Shown: positions 36,246 through 44,930 of the stretch, piece by piece
Numbering within the stretch: the first letter of the stretch is position 1
Layout of the letters: each line of letters begins with the position of its first letter
Made by a program: the position numbers and the translations under genes
Origin: Paeniglutamicibacter psychrophenolicus
GTDB taxonomy: Bacteria; Actinomycetota; Actinomycetes; Actinomycetales; Micrococcaceae
DNA: 64,000 bases
Reading direction: 5' to 3'
Assembly: GCF_030812255.1 (NCBI RefSeq)
Contig: NZ_JAUSSH010000015.1
Coordinates: 1-64,000, forward strand
The notes under the pieces: model-generated
What the model saw: the letters and a program-made list of their open reading frames with translations, nothing else
What the model was told of the DNA's origin: nothing
Databases searched by the model: none

Positions 36246-36698
36246 GTGGCTCATGATGATATTTTCTCCGCGCTGGCAGACCCCACCCGGCGCCGGTTGC
36301 TCGAGGCCCTGCGCGAGGATTCGTGCTCGGTCGGTTCCCTGGTCGAGGCGCTGGGTGTTTCCCAGCCGACCGTATCCAAGCATCTGAAGGTGTTGCGCGA
36401 AGCCGGGTTGGTCTCGATGCGCGCCGACGGGCAGCGCCGCTACTATGCCCTGGAGCCAGCGACGTTCCTGGAGCTGGAGACCTGGCTGCACCGCTACCTG
36501 CCCCCGGCGCCGGCCTTGGCCCTGGTTCCGGAGCACTACCCGGAGCTGGCTGCCGGATCCCAGGAGGTCGCCAGCCAGGCGACGGTGGCGGCCGCGCAGC
36601 TGGGCCGCACCGTCGGCCGCGGCCTGGAACAGGTCACTGGCCGCGCCCAGGATTTCCTCGAACGGTTCCCCAAGCCGAAGTTCGGCAGAAAGCGGTAG
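36246..36698 (+). CDS. ArsR-family helix-turn-helix regulator
   Basis: 150 residues. Compact winged helix in residues 1-85 (IFSALADPTRRRLLEALRED...VSQPTVSKHLKVLREAGLV...GQRRYYAL) and a basic, Arg/Lys-rich C-terminus (FPKPKFGRKR). No cysteine metal site is visible. It lies 46 bp after acuC but with its own -10 element. Targets are unknown. Confidence 0.87.
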   Translation: MAHDDIFSALADPTRRRLLEALREDSCSVGSLVEALGVSQPTVSKHLKVLREAGLVSMRADGQRRYYALEPATFLELETWLHRYLPPAPALALVPEHYPELAAGSQEVASQATVAAAQLGRTVGRGLEQVTGRAQDFLERFPKPKFGRKR

Positions 36699-36882
36699 CC
36701 AGCCCCCGCATGGTGGTGCGGCATCGTACTTCGAAAGGCAAAAACGTTACGCGGGCGTGGTTCCATGATTACGCCCGGGTTGTGCCCGCGGGCGCTGCGC
36801 GTGTCATTCTCTAAGGCGGGGCAGCGTCGCCAGTCATGGCGGTAGCGTGCCCTCGTGCCTGCCCCAAGTGATGAGGAGATAA

Positions 36883-38229
<1,347 letters not shown>

Positions 38230-38260
38230 CAAGCACCGCAGCAGCCGTCGCACGAGACAC

Positions 38261-38318
38261 CAAGGCCGGGGACGGCAAGCATGAACCCAAGGGTTTCTGC
38301 TTGCCGACCCCGGCCTTG
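38261..38318 (+). terminator. gdhA terminator
   Basis: CAAGGCCGGGG pairs with CCCCGGCCTTG, then past an A-A mismatch CGGCAAGC pairs with GCTTGCCG. Located 31 bp after the gdhA stop. Confidence 0.75.
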
Positions 38319-38385
38319 GCGTGTTTGAGACGTTTTGTTTCGCCGGGTCCCGGCGCCCGGTTTGTGGTTTTCGACGGGCCGGGGG

Positions 38386-38391
38386 TACATT
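38386..38391 (+). promoter_or_regulatory. -10 element for the aromatic leader ORF
   Basis: TACATT, 6 nt before the ATG at 38398; a TTGTGG at 38362-38367 could serve as -35 with an 18-bp spacer. Predicts a transcript that starts at or next to the leader ATG. Confidence 0.55.
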
Positions 38392-38397
38392 TCCATC

Positions 38398-38457
38398 ATG
38401 ACTAATCGTTGGTATGCGTATTTTGTGTCGGCTCTGGAGGGGCCTAAGACGCGATAA
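38398..38457 (+). CDS. Putative aromatic amino-acid leader peptide of the DAHP synthase gene
   Basis: A 19-codon ORF reading MTNRWYAYFVSALEGPKTR, with Trp, Tyr, Tyr and Phe clustered at codons 5-9. It lies between the gdhA terminator and the first enzyme of aromatic biosynthesis. Its ATG is 6 nt from a TANNNT -10 element, so it can be translated as a leaderless message. The aromatic codons pair with a downstream segment (38411-38418 with 38461-38468), and a terminator-like hairpin follows. All this fits a ribosome-mediated attenuation leader. Function is inferred; the ORF is too short for homology to prove it. Confidence 0.65.
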   Translation: MTNRWYAYFVSALEGPKTR

Positions 38458-38515
38458 TTTCGCATACCCACCTTCAGAGCCGACAAGGGCCGCAAGCTAT
38501 TGCTTGCCGGCCCTT
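38411..38515 (+). promoter_or_regulatory. Candidate transcription attenuator upstream of DAHP synthase
   Basis: Interleaved complementary segments are visible: GGTATGCG (38411-38418) with CGCATACC (38461-38468), and GTCGGCTCTG (38427-38436) with CAGAGCCGAC (38475-38484). Because they interlock (A-B-A'-B'), the two helices compete or form a pseudoknot. The second abuts a terminator-like hairpin at 38485-38515. The first segment overlaps the Trp-Tyr-Ala codons of the leader ORF, so ribosome position could choose between folds. A strong classical antiterminator was not found by eye. Confidence 0.6.
38485..38515 (+). terminator. Terminator hairpin of the candidate attenuator
   Basis: AAGGGCC-GCAAGC pairs with GCTTGC-C-GGCCCTT (13 bp, one bulged C, TATT loop). 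The downstream sequence is only moderately T-rich (CGCTATTTCC). It lies ~115 bp before the DAHP synthase start. Confidence 0.6.
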
Positions 38516-38630
38516 CGCTATTTCCAAGATAGCGGCCCTGGAGGACTACGGAGACGTGTCAGCGGGGGCCGCATTGAAACCAATGGGCCCCGCCAAGACG
38601 CGCGGGGCAGAAACCGAAAGGCCCCCAGCC

Positions 38631-39737
38631 ATGAGCATCGCAGCCGCCACCGAGACACAGCAGCGCGCCAACACCAATGAACGCGTGCTGGGCATCACCG
38701 AACTTCCCACCCCCGCCGAGCTGCTCGCCGAACTTCCCGCGGGCGACGCCCAGGGATACCGGATCATGCGGGCCCGGCAGGAAGTCCGCGCAGTGCTCTC
38801 CGGGCTCGATGAGCGCCTGCTGGTCATCATCGGCCCCTGCTCGATCCACGACCCGGTTGCGGGGCTTGAATACGCCACCAGGCTCGCCACGGCGGCCAAG
38901 GAGCACCAGGGCGAGCTGCTGGTGGTGATGCGCAGCTACTTCGAAAAGCCGCGGACCACCGTGGGTTGGAAGGGCTTGGTCAACGACCCTCACCTGGATG
39001 GCAGCCACGACATGGCCGCCGGACTGCGTGCCGCGCGCGAGTTCATGCTGGCAGCCAGCAACCTGGGGCTGCCGCTGGCCACCGAATTCCTGGAACCGCT
39101 CAGCGCCCAGTACCTCGCCGACGTGATCAGTTGGGGAGCCATCGGTGCCCGCACCACCGAAAGCCAGACCCACCGCCAACTGGTTTCGGGTCTGTCGATG
39201 CCCGTGGGCTTCAAGAACGGCACCGACGGATCGGTGAAGGTCGCGATCGACGCCTGCCAGGCCGCCGGTGCGCCGCAGTCGTTCATGGGAATCAGTGACG
39301 AGGGACGCACTGCCATCGTGCAGACCGCGGGAAACCAAGACGTCCACCTGATCCTGCGTGGCGGCGCGGACGGACCCAACTTCGCCGCGGAACCGGTGTC
39401 CAAGGCCTCGGCAGCCATGGCAAGCGCCGGCATGAATCCGCGGGTGATCGTCGATGCATCCCACGCGAACTCGGGAAAGTCCCACGTGCGCCAGGGCGAG
39501 GTCATTGCGGAACTGGCCGCCCGGATTGCCTCGGGTGACCAACAGATTGCCGGAATCATGGCCGAAAGCTTTCTGGTCCCCGGCGCCCAGAAGCACGATC
39601 CGGACACCGTTGCGGAGGGAGCCAACGTGCTCGCGGGGCTGACCTACGGCCAGTCCGTCACCGATGCCTGCATGAGTTGGGACACCAGCGCGGAACTGCT
39701 CGAGTCCTTGGCCGCTGCGGTGCGTGCGGCACGCTAG
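38631..39737 (+). CDS. aroF: 3-deoxy-7-phosphoheptulonate (DAHP) synthase, class I
   Basis: 368 residues from the ATG at 38631. Condenses phosphoenolpyruvate and erythrose 4-phosphate, the committed step of the shikimate pathway. Class I (AroF/G/H-like) signatures: LLVIIGPCSIHDP, VVMRSYFEKPRTTVGWKGL, SWGAIGARTTESQTHRQL, GFKNGTDGSVKVAIDA and VIVDASHANSGKSH. A GTG at 38556 would add 25 residues; the ATG gives the usual length and has GAAAGG 9 nt upstream. The putative Trp/Tyr/Phe leader peptide and hairpin immediately upstream suggest attenuation control by aromatic amino acids. Confidence 0.93.
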   Translation: MSIAAATETQQRANTNERVLGITELPTPAELLAELPAGDAQGYRIMRARQEVRAVLSGLDERLLVIIGPCSIHDPVAGLEYATRLATAAKEHQGELLVVMRSYFEKPRTTVGWKGLVNDPHLDGSHDMAAGLRAAREFMLAASNLGLPLATEFLEPLSAQYLADVISWGAIGARTTESQTHRQLVSGLSMPVGFKNGTDGSVKVAIDACQAAGAPQSFMGISDEGRTAIVQTAGNQDVHLILRGGADGPNFAAEPVSKASAAMASAGMNPRVIVDASHANSGKSHVRQGEVIAELAARIASGDQQIAGIMAESFLVPGAQKHDPDTVAEGANVLAGLTYGQSVTDACMSWDTSAELLESLAAAVRAAR

Positions 39738-39939
39738 GGATTGGGCACTGTCGTTCGACCCATCACGGAACCATGGCCTACGCATTGTTAGACGTTGCGC
39801 AGTTCACATTGGCCCCGCGAGCCACTAAAGTGTGACATACGAACATAGGGTATCTTGGGGTGTTGGCGTGTGCAAGGAACACTCCCTAGTTGGCGCCAAT
39901 GCATGACTGCTATGTGAATATTGTCAGGAGAATCAGGGA

Positions 39940-40152
39940 ATGGTCGAATCGCAAAACTTTGCCAACGCGCGTTTCATGACGGTGGCCGAGGTTGCCGAGG
40001 TGATGCGCGTGTCAAAGATGACCGTTTACCGCCTCGTTCACGCCGGTGAATTGCCGGCCGTTCGATTCGGTCGTTCCTACCGGGTACCCGAGAATGCGGT
40101 GCAGGAATACCTGCGGGCGGCCGGGTTCGGGCGGGACTCCAGCACCGGCTAG
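39940..40152 (+). CDS. Excisionase-family helix-turn-helix protein (BldC/Rv0500A-like)
   Basis: 70 residues with a MerR/excisionase-type winged helix: FMTVAEVAEVMRVSKMTVYRLVHAGELPAVRFGRSYRVPENAVQEYL. The family includes the Streptomyces developmental regulator BldC and mycobacterial Rv0500A; it is chromosomal and not evidence of a phage here. AGGAG lies ~14 nt upstream of the ATG. It directly precedes the bS22 gene, a neighbourhood conserved in actinobacteria. Confidence 0.9.
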   Translation: MVESQNFANARFMTVAEVAEVMRVSKMTVYRLVHAGELPAVRFGRSYRVPENAVQEYLRAAGFGRDSSTG

Positions 40153-40296
40153 CGCCGACGGTTTTCACGAGTGGTCAGAATCCGCTCTGGAAGCAGGTAA
40201 TCTGTTAAGGAACGTTTAACGTCCCGTTGGCTATTCTGGTGCTTTGGTGCCGAAGAAGTAGTAGTCGGCAATCGAATCAGTTTGTGAGGAACCATT

Positions 40297-40395
40297 ATGG
40301 GCTCTGTTATTAAGAAGCGCCGCAAGCGTATGGCCAAGAAGAAGCACCGTAAATTGCTTCGTAAGACCCGCCACCAGCGTCGTAATAAGAAGTAA
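40297..40395 (+). CDS. Small basic ribosomal protein bS22 (AURKAIP1/COX24 domain)
   Basis: A 32-residue ORF reading MGSVIKKRRKRMAKKKHRKL followed by LRKTRHQRRNKK, almost identical in pattern to mycobacterial Rv0500B/bS22 found near the 16S decoding region. GAGGA lies 4-8 nt upstream of the ATG. More than half of the residues are Lys/Arg. It sits right after the excisionase-like gene, as in M. tuberculosis, and is followed by an excellent terminator. Confidence 0.93.
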   Translation: MGSVIKKRRKRMAKKKHRKLLRKTRHQRRNKK

Positions 40396-40431
40396 ATGCC
40401 GGCTCCGGGCTTGCCCGGAATCGAGCATGTG

Positions 40432-40471
40432 AAAAGGTGCGTTTCCCCTTGAGCGGGAAACGCACCTTTTT
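40432..40471. terminator. Rho-independent terminator after bS22
   Basis: Perfect 16-bp stem AAAAGGTGCGTTTCCC/GGGAAACGCACCTTTT with a 7-nt loop and T5 tail. The A-run on the other side also lets it serve the convergent HAD gene. Confidence 0.92.
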
Positions 40472-40511
40472 GCATGCAACGGAAGTCGCCACGGACGCGG
40501 CGGATGATCGC

Positions 40512-41327
40512 CTAGGGGCGGCGGCGAAGTGCTCCAACGCTGCGCCACAAGCCCCAGAGCGCGCCCGAGACCCCGGCCGCCTTCAGCCCAAAGGTCGCGG
40601 CCTTGCGCCCGGTCCGGAAATCGTAGACGGGCCAGTTTCGCTCCTTGGCGTGGCGGCGAAGCCTGCGGTCCGGATTGATCGCCACGGGGTGGCCGACCGC
40701 CTCGAGCAGGGGGATGTCGTTGTGGGAGTCGCTGTACCCCCAGCATTCTGAAAGATCCAGGCCCATTTCCCGGGCCAGGTCCTGGACCGCGATGGCCTTC
40801 GCCGCCCCGTGCAGGATCTCGCCGACCAGACGGCCGGTGTAGACGCCCTCGACATGTTCCACGCTGGTTCCAAGCGCGCCGCTGAGACCCAGCCGCCGGG
40901 CCATGATCGTGGCAACCTCCAGCGGCGTGGCGGTGACAAGCCAGACCTGGCGCCCGGCGTGCATGTGCTGGTCGGCGATGGCCCGGGTGCCGGGCCAGAT
41001 TTTCGACTCAATGAACTCGTCATAAATTTCATCCCCGAGCGCAACCATGTCTGCCACGGAGAACCCGGAAGCCAGCAAAAGCGCGCGGTCGCGGATGGCA
41101 TGGATGTCACCGAGGTTTTCTCCCCGGGTCACGAACCGCAGCTGGTGAAGGGCAAACCACGCTACCTCGCGCAAGGTAAAAGCCCGGTGTTGGTACATTT
41201 TCCGGGCAACCGCATACAGCGATGCGCCACGCATCATGGTGTTGTCGACATCAAAGAAGGCGGCCGAGGTGCTGGAGAGCACCGGCTCCTGCCCAAGGTG
41301 GGACACGGGAAAAGGGTTGGAGGGCAT
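40512..41327 (-). CDS. HAD-IB family phosphatase (SerB1-like)
   Basis: 271 residues. HAD motifs: AFFDVDNTMMRG (Asp26/Asp28 nucleophile pair), VTATPLEVATIMARRLG, and GYSDSHNDIPLLEAVGHPVAINPD as motif IV. It resembles phosphoserine phosphatase-like Rv0505c, though the true substrate may be another phosphomonoester. The ATG at 41327 is 6 nt from TACACT, which argues against the longer open frame that would overlap the divergent glutaredoxin gene. Confidence 0.88.
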   Translation of the reverse strand: MPSNPFPVSHLGQEPVLSSTSAAFFDVDNTMMRGASLYAVARKMYQHRAFTLREVAWFALHQLRFVTRGENLGDIHAIRDRALLLASGFSVADMVALGDEIYDEFIESKIWPGTRAIADQHMHAGRQVWLVTATPLEVATIMARRLGLSGALGTSVEHVEGVYTGRLVGEILHGAAKAIAVQDLAREMGLDLSECWGYSDSHNDIPLLEAVGHPVAINPDRRLRRHAKERNWPVYDFRTGRKAATFGLKAAGVSGALWGLWRSVGALRRRP

Positions 41328-41333
41328 CCGCCC

Positions 41334-41339
41334 AGTGTA
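41334..41339 (-). promoter_or_regulatory. Leaderless -10 element of the HAD gene
   Basis: TACACT on the minus strand, 6 nt before the ATG. Mirror arrangement to the glutaredoxin promoter 26 bp away. Confidence 0.55.
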
Positions 41340-41364
41340 TTGCAATCTTTTTTCACCGGAGCTG

Positions 41365-41370
41365 TAGCGT
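41365..41370 (+). promoter_or_regulatory. Leaderless -10 element of the glutaredoxin gene
   Basis: TAGCGT, 6 nt before the ATG at 41377. Confidence 0.55.
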
Positions 41371-41376
41371 TGGATC

Positions 41377-41631
41377 ATGAGCAGTGTGCAGACCCCGCGA
41401 GAGATCAAGTTGTTGGTTCGTTCAGGATGCCATTTGTGCCTTGCCGCGGCAAAGACCCTCGATGAGGTCACCAGCAGGCTGGGATACACGTGGCAGAGCG
41501 TTGATATCGACGAAGACCCGGAACTGCTCGCGCAGCATTCGGAAGAAGTCCCGGTGCTGTTGGTGGACGGACGGGTGCGGGACTTCTGGGTGATCGACGC
41601 CCAGCGACTTGAGTCCTTGCTGGCAGGATAG
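41377..41631 (+). CDS. Glutaredoxin family protein
   Basis: 84 residues, thioredoxin fold with the redox motif CHLC (RSGCHLCLAA) and the cis-Pro region EEVPVLLVDG. Similar to Rv0508 and to B. subtilis YtnI-like glutaredoxins that lack a glutathione requirement. Probably a cytosolic thiol reductant. It lies ~110 bp before rex, another redox gene. Confidence 0.88.
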   Translation: MSSVQTPREIKLLVRSGCHLCLAAAKTLDEVTSRLGYTWQSVDIDEDPELLAQHSEEVPVLLVDGRVRDFWVIDAQRLESLLAG

Positions 41632-41739
41632 CGTCAAGGCCATCGGCAGGCCGCCCAGGTGAAACCCGGTGGCAGCGCGGCGGCCCGGAAGAACCGGTTG
41701 GTACGTCATGAAGTCATCCAAGGAATTGAGTCAGAACCC

Positions 41740-42483
41740 ATGCACACTGAGCACCACCCCGCAGGCAGCGACGTGGACGCTTCCGCCGCAGGCTACCGGA
41801 TCGCCGAGGACCGCGATCCCGGCATGGAACAGGTGCGTCCGCAAACCGGATCGCTGGGCCGGATCCTTCCGGAAGCGACCCTGGCTCGATTGACGCAGTA
41901 CCTGCGGGCGCTGAACGCGATGCAGGCCCGCGGGGCGGAACGCACTTCCTCGGGCGTGCTGGCCGCAGAGGCGGGGGTCAACCCCGCCATCCTCCGCAAG
42001 GACTTGTCCCTGCTGGGGTCATACGGGACCCGCGGGGTGGGCTACGTGGTGACCGAATTGACCGAGCACATTTCCAAGGCCATGGGCCTGATGCAGCATT
42101 GGCGTGTTGCCATTATCGGCGCCGGAAACCTGGGCAGGGCGCTGTCGGGATATGGCGGGTTCAGAAGCCGAGGATTTGAAATCGTCGCGCTGCTGGATGC
42201 CTCACCCGAGGTCATAGGCACCGCGGTGGGGGACCTGCAGGTCCAAGACATTGCCGACCTGGACCAGATCCTGGAAGCCACCGATGCCAACATCGCGGTG
42301 CTCTCCGTTCCGGGAGCCGCCGCCCAAGACCTGTGCGACAAGCTGGTGGGCCGTGGCGTGCGCAGCATCCTGAGTTTTGCCCCCGTGGTCCTGCAGGTGC
42401 CGTCCGGCGTCAACCTCCGCAAGGTCGATCTGGCCACCGAACTCCAGATCCTGGCCTACCACGCACAAAACCTGGGTTCCTAG
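41740..42483 (+). CDS. rex: Redox-sensing transcriptional repressor Rex
   Basis: 247 residues from the ATG at 41740; a GTG at 41659 would add 27 residues and cannot be excluded. N-terminal winged helix (RLTQYLRALNAMQARGAERTSSGVLA...NPAILRKDLSLLGSYGTRGVGY) and a Rossmann domain with AIIGAGNLGRALSGYGGF that binds NADH. Rex releases DNA when NADH/NAD+ rises. In Streptomyces rex leads a rex-hemACD operon; here a terminator follows directly and no hem genes are seen. Confidence 0.93.
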   Translation: MHTEHHPAGSDVDASAAGYRIAEDRDPGMEQVRPQTGSLGRILPEATLARLTQYLRALNAMQARGAERTSSGVLAAEAGVNPAILRKDLSLLGSYGTRGVGYVVTELTEHISKAMGLMQHWRVAIIGAGNLGRALSGYGGFRSRGFEIVALLDASPEVIGTAVGDLQVQDIADLDQILEATDANIAVLSVPGAAAQDLCDKLVGRGVRSILSFAPVVLQVPSGVNLRKVDLATELQILAYHAQNLGS

Positions 42484-42525
42484 AGACCACAGGCCAGACG
42501 CCGGACGGCACCGGTGCCAACAAAA

Positions 42526-42571
42526 ATGGTCCGCGGGGGCCAGCCGCAACCGGCTGGTTCCCACGGACCAT
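42526..42571. terminator. Bidirectional terminator after rex
   Basis: ATGGTCCG pairs with CGGACCAT, and past a mismatch an inner helix built on CCAGCCG/CGGCTGG closes a CAAC loop. Located between the convergent rex and membrane-protein genes; A5 on the left flank. Confidence 0.8.
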
Positions 42572-42592
42572 CCACAATGAATGGGCGGTTTT

Positions 42593-43366
42593 TTAGCGGT
42601 ATCCCGCTGCCCGTGCCGCACGGCGGGCGGCAATGTACTGGCTCGCCGGGCGCAACCAGGCGAAGACAACGCCAACGACGCCGAGCACGACCGAGAGCAG
42701 GATCAGTATTCCGCTTCCGAGGCTCAAGAGCGAGAGCGCTGCAAGGATCGTGGCGAAGATGCGTGCCACGTTGCTTCCCCTGCGGACCATGAACGCAATC
42801 AACACATAGACGCCCAGGAAGATCAAGGCAAAGACCACCGCGGTCGACTGGATTGCCGGAAGCATCCCCACGACGTCGTCCAGGGTCAGGCCGGAAGCCT
42901 CAAGCTGCTCCGTCATGCCCGGCATGGCGCCGAGTTCGCTGCTCAGCGTTGCCGAGTTCAGGCTAAAGACCGAGGTGACCACCGCGATGGCAGAGACCAC
43001 ACCGGCTGCCAGAATGGCCCAGAACGAAGTGTCCAGTTCCTTGGGGCGGTGCGTTGGCATCTGGGGTGCCGCAAAGTTGCCCTGCGGAGGCACCGGGAAG
43101 CCGCCAGGGTATGGCTGCTGGCCGTAGGGCGACGGCGCCTGCGGAGGCTGCTGGCCGTAGGGATTGTTGGCGGGCGGCTGCTGGCCGTACGGGTTGGCGT
43201 TCTGCCCGTAGGGGTTGGGCTGCTGGACGCCATGCTGAGGCGGCTGGCCGTAGGGCGGCTGGCCGGCGGCGTTCGGATCCTGCGGCGTGCGCTGCCCGTA
43301 CTGCGGAGGGTTCGGTTCGCCGGACGGCGGCTTCGGGTTCTGGGGATCATTTTCAGGGGTAGACAT
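42593..43366 (-). CDS. Membrane protein with N-terminal PYGQQ repeats
   Basis: 257 residues. The first ~105 are Pro/Gln/Gly/Tyr-rich with repeated NPYGQ, SPYGQQ and QPPYGQ units, a cytoplasmic low-complexity tail common in actinobacterial membrane proteins. Hydrophobic segments follow: FWAILAAGVVSAIAVVTSVF, STAVVFALIFLGVYVLIAFMV and two later ones near IFATILAALSLLSLGSGILILLS. A GGAG motif precedes the ATG. I cannot assign a function. Confidence 0.78.
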   Translation of the reverse strand: MSTPENDPQNPKPPSGEPNPPQYGQRTPQDPNAAGQPPYGQPPQHGVQQPNPYGQNANPYGQQPPANNPYGQQPPQAPSPYGQQPYPGGFPVPPQGNFAAPQMPTHRPKELDTSFWAILAAGVVSAIAVVTSVFSLNSATLSSELGAMPGMTEQLEASGLTLDDVVGMLPAIQSTAVVFALIFLGVYVLIAFMVRRGSNVARIFATILAALSLLSLGSGILILLSVVLGVVGVVFAWLRPASQYIAARRAARAAGYR

Positions 43367-43523
43367 AACCTGCTCCTATTGGTGGAAACTACGGCTTACC
43401 CCTCACGATATAGGGTGCGGTTTCCATTTTGACCCTCCCTAAGGATGGTTTTTCGTAGTGTTTGGACGATTTGTCCAACGAGGTGGCAAAGCCCGGGGCA
43501 CTTGCGGCGCCGAATACGGCCAC

Positions 43524-43535
43524 ACTTGTACAAGT
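43524..43535. promoter_or_regulatory. Perfect palindrome upstream of the histidine phosphatase/ccs operon
   Basis: ACTTGTACAAGT is a perfect 12-bp palindrome ~100 bp before the start at 43637, in a 270-bp intergenic region. A candidate operator for the operon that includes the cytochrome c maturation genes. No regulator is known. Confidence 0.3.
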
Positions 43536-43636
43536 TGTAGAAATTGAAGCCGATTCCTCGCGATTTCCGGTCGGTGCAAGGGCAAAGTCACGTTTCCGGT
43601 TTAGGTATCGGAACAAAGTTTTGAGACACTTAACCC

Positions 43637-44299
43637 ATGTCGACTGCTACCGTTCACCTTCTGCGTCATGGCGAAGTGTATAACCCGGACAGGGTTCTCT
43701 ACGGTCGGCTACCGGAGTTCCACCTTTCCGATCTTGGCCAGGAAATGGCCGTTCGTGCTGCGGAGTACTTCACCGCGCAGCGAAATGCGGGAGCCAACAT
43801 CACGCATTTGGTCTCCTCCCCGCTCGTTCGGGCGCAGGAAACGGCCGAACCGACTTCCAAGGCGCTGGGCCTGGAAATCGTGACCGATGATCGGATCATC
43901 GAAGCCGCGAACCGCTTCGAGGGACTCTCGCAGATCAAGAACCGGCTGAAGGAACCAAAATACTGGTCCTACGTCGTTAACCCTTTTCGTCCATCCTGGG
44001 GGGAGCCCTACCGGGACCAGGTGGCACGAATGATGACCGCCATTGTCGAACACCGCGACCGAGCGGTTGAGCTTGGCGGCCGTGGAGCCGAAGCCATATT
44101 GGTCAGCCACCAGCTGCCGATCTGGGTCACGCGCCGCTCTGCCGAGGGCCGAGCCCTGTGGCATGACCCGCGGAAACGCGAGTGCACTCTCACCTCCGTG
44201 ACTAGCCTGGACTTTGAAGGTGAAAGTCTGGTCGCAGTCCGTTATGCAGAACCTAGCGTGGACCTCCTGGCCAACGCTGCGAACATCCCTGGAGCTTGA
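43637..44299 (+). CDS. Histidine phosphatase family protein
   Basis: 220 residues of the phosphoglycerate mutase-like superfamily. Catalytic LLRHGE at residues ~8-13, SSPLVRAQETA with the second conserved Arg, Glu in the middle, and VSHQLPI with the second catalytic His. Equivalent to Rv0525, which likewise precedes the ccs operon. The substrate is unknown. The start has GACACT 6 nt upstream, a weak leaderless pattern. It ends 4 bp before resA. Confidence 0.88.
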   Translation: MSTATVHLLRHGEVYNPDRVLYGRLPEFHLSDLGQEMAVRAAEYFTAQRNAGANITHLVSSPLVRAQETAEPTSKALGLEIVTDDRIIEAANRFEGLSQIKNRLKEPKYWSYVVNPFRPSWGEPYRDQVARMMTAIVEHRDRAVELGGRGAEAILVSHQLPIWVTRRSAEGRALWHDPRKRECTLTSVTSLDFEGESLVAVRYAEPSVDLLANAANIPGA

Positions 44300-44303
44300 G
44301 ATC

Positions 44304-44930
44304 ATGACCGATCCCATCTCGGCCCAAGCACAGCGCTTGGGCCGACGTACATTCTTGCGCGCAGCCCTGATTGGGGCTGCCGTCCTGCCTCTGGCTGCAT
44401 GCGTCGGTGACGAAGACCCCCTGGCCAAGCAGGCCCGCGAGGGCAACAACAAGAATTACATCGCCGGTGACGGATCCGTGCAGGAATACGGTCCCGACTC
44501 GCGTACGGCCCCGGTGGAGATCCAGGCCGTTTCCTACGATGGAACCAAGATCGACTCTGCCGACTGGGCCGACCAGGCCACCGTCCTGAACTTCTGGTAC
44601 GCGGCTTGTGCCCCGTGCCGCATCGAGGCACCGCACATGGTTGAACTCAGCAAGGAGTTCAAGGGCAAGGTCGAATTCATTGGAATCAACGTGCGCGACG
44701 AGAAGGAAGCCGCCGAGGCATTCGAGCGCACCTTCGGGATCAAGTACCCCTCGATCCAAGACACCCAGGGCGCAATCCAGCTGGCAATGACCAAATACGT
44801 CCCGCTCAAGGCCGTGCCCACCACACTGGTGCTGGACAAACGGGGCCGGGTCTCGGCACGCATCCTCGGTGTCGCCGAAAAGCCGACGCTCAAGGCCCTG
44901 ATCAATACGGCTCTGACCGAGTCGTTGTGA
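44304..44930 (+). CDS. resA: ResA/TlpA-like thiol-disulfide lipoprotein
   Basis: 208 residues. A twin-arginine-like signal (RR at 14-15, GRRTFLRAAL) runs into a lipobox LAAC with the lipidated Cys33, so the protein is anchored outside the membrane. The thioredoxin fold has the redox motif CAPC (102-105) and VPTTLVLDKRGR. It reduces apocytochrome c cysteines before haem attachment. The ATG lies just after the preceding stop; a longer in-frame start inside the phosphatase gene is rejected. The stop overlaps ccdA (GTGA). Confidence 0.93.
   Translation: MTDPISAQAQRLGRRTFLRAALIGAAVLPLAACVGDEDPLAKQAREGNNKNYIAGDGSVQEYGPDSRTAPVEIQAVSYDGTKIDSADWADQATVLNFWYAACAPCRIEAPHMVELSKEFKGKVEFIGINVRDEKEAAEAFERTFGIKYPSIQDTQGAIQLAMTKYVPLKAVPTTLVLDKRGRVSARILGVAEKPTLKALINTALTESL

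Noticed and set aside
38261-38318. gdhA terminator as part of the aromatic attenuator
   Set aside because: It lies before the leader ORF and its -10 element and follows the gdhA stop directly, so it belongs to gdhA.
39940-40152. Excisionase-like gene as evidence of a prophage or integrated element
   Set aside because: This HTH protein is the chromosomal Rv0500A/BldC-like type, in its conserved place before bS22. No integrase, att repeat or phage gene is nearby.
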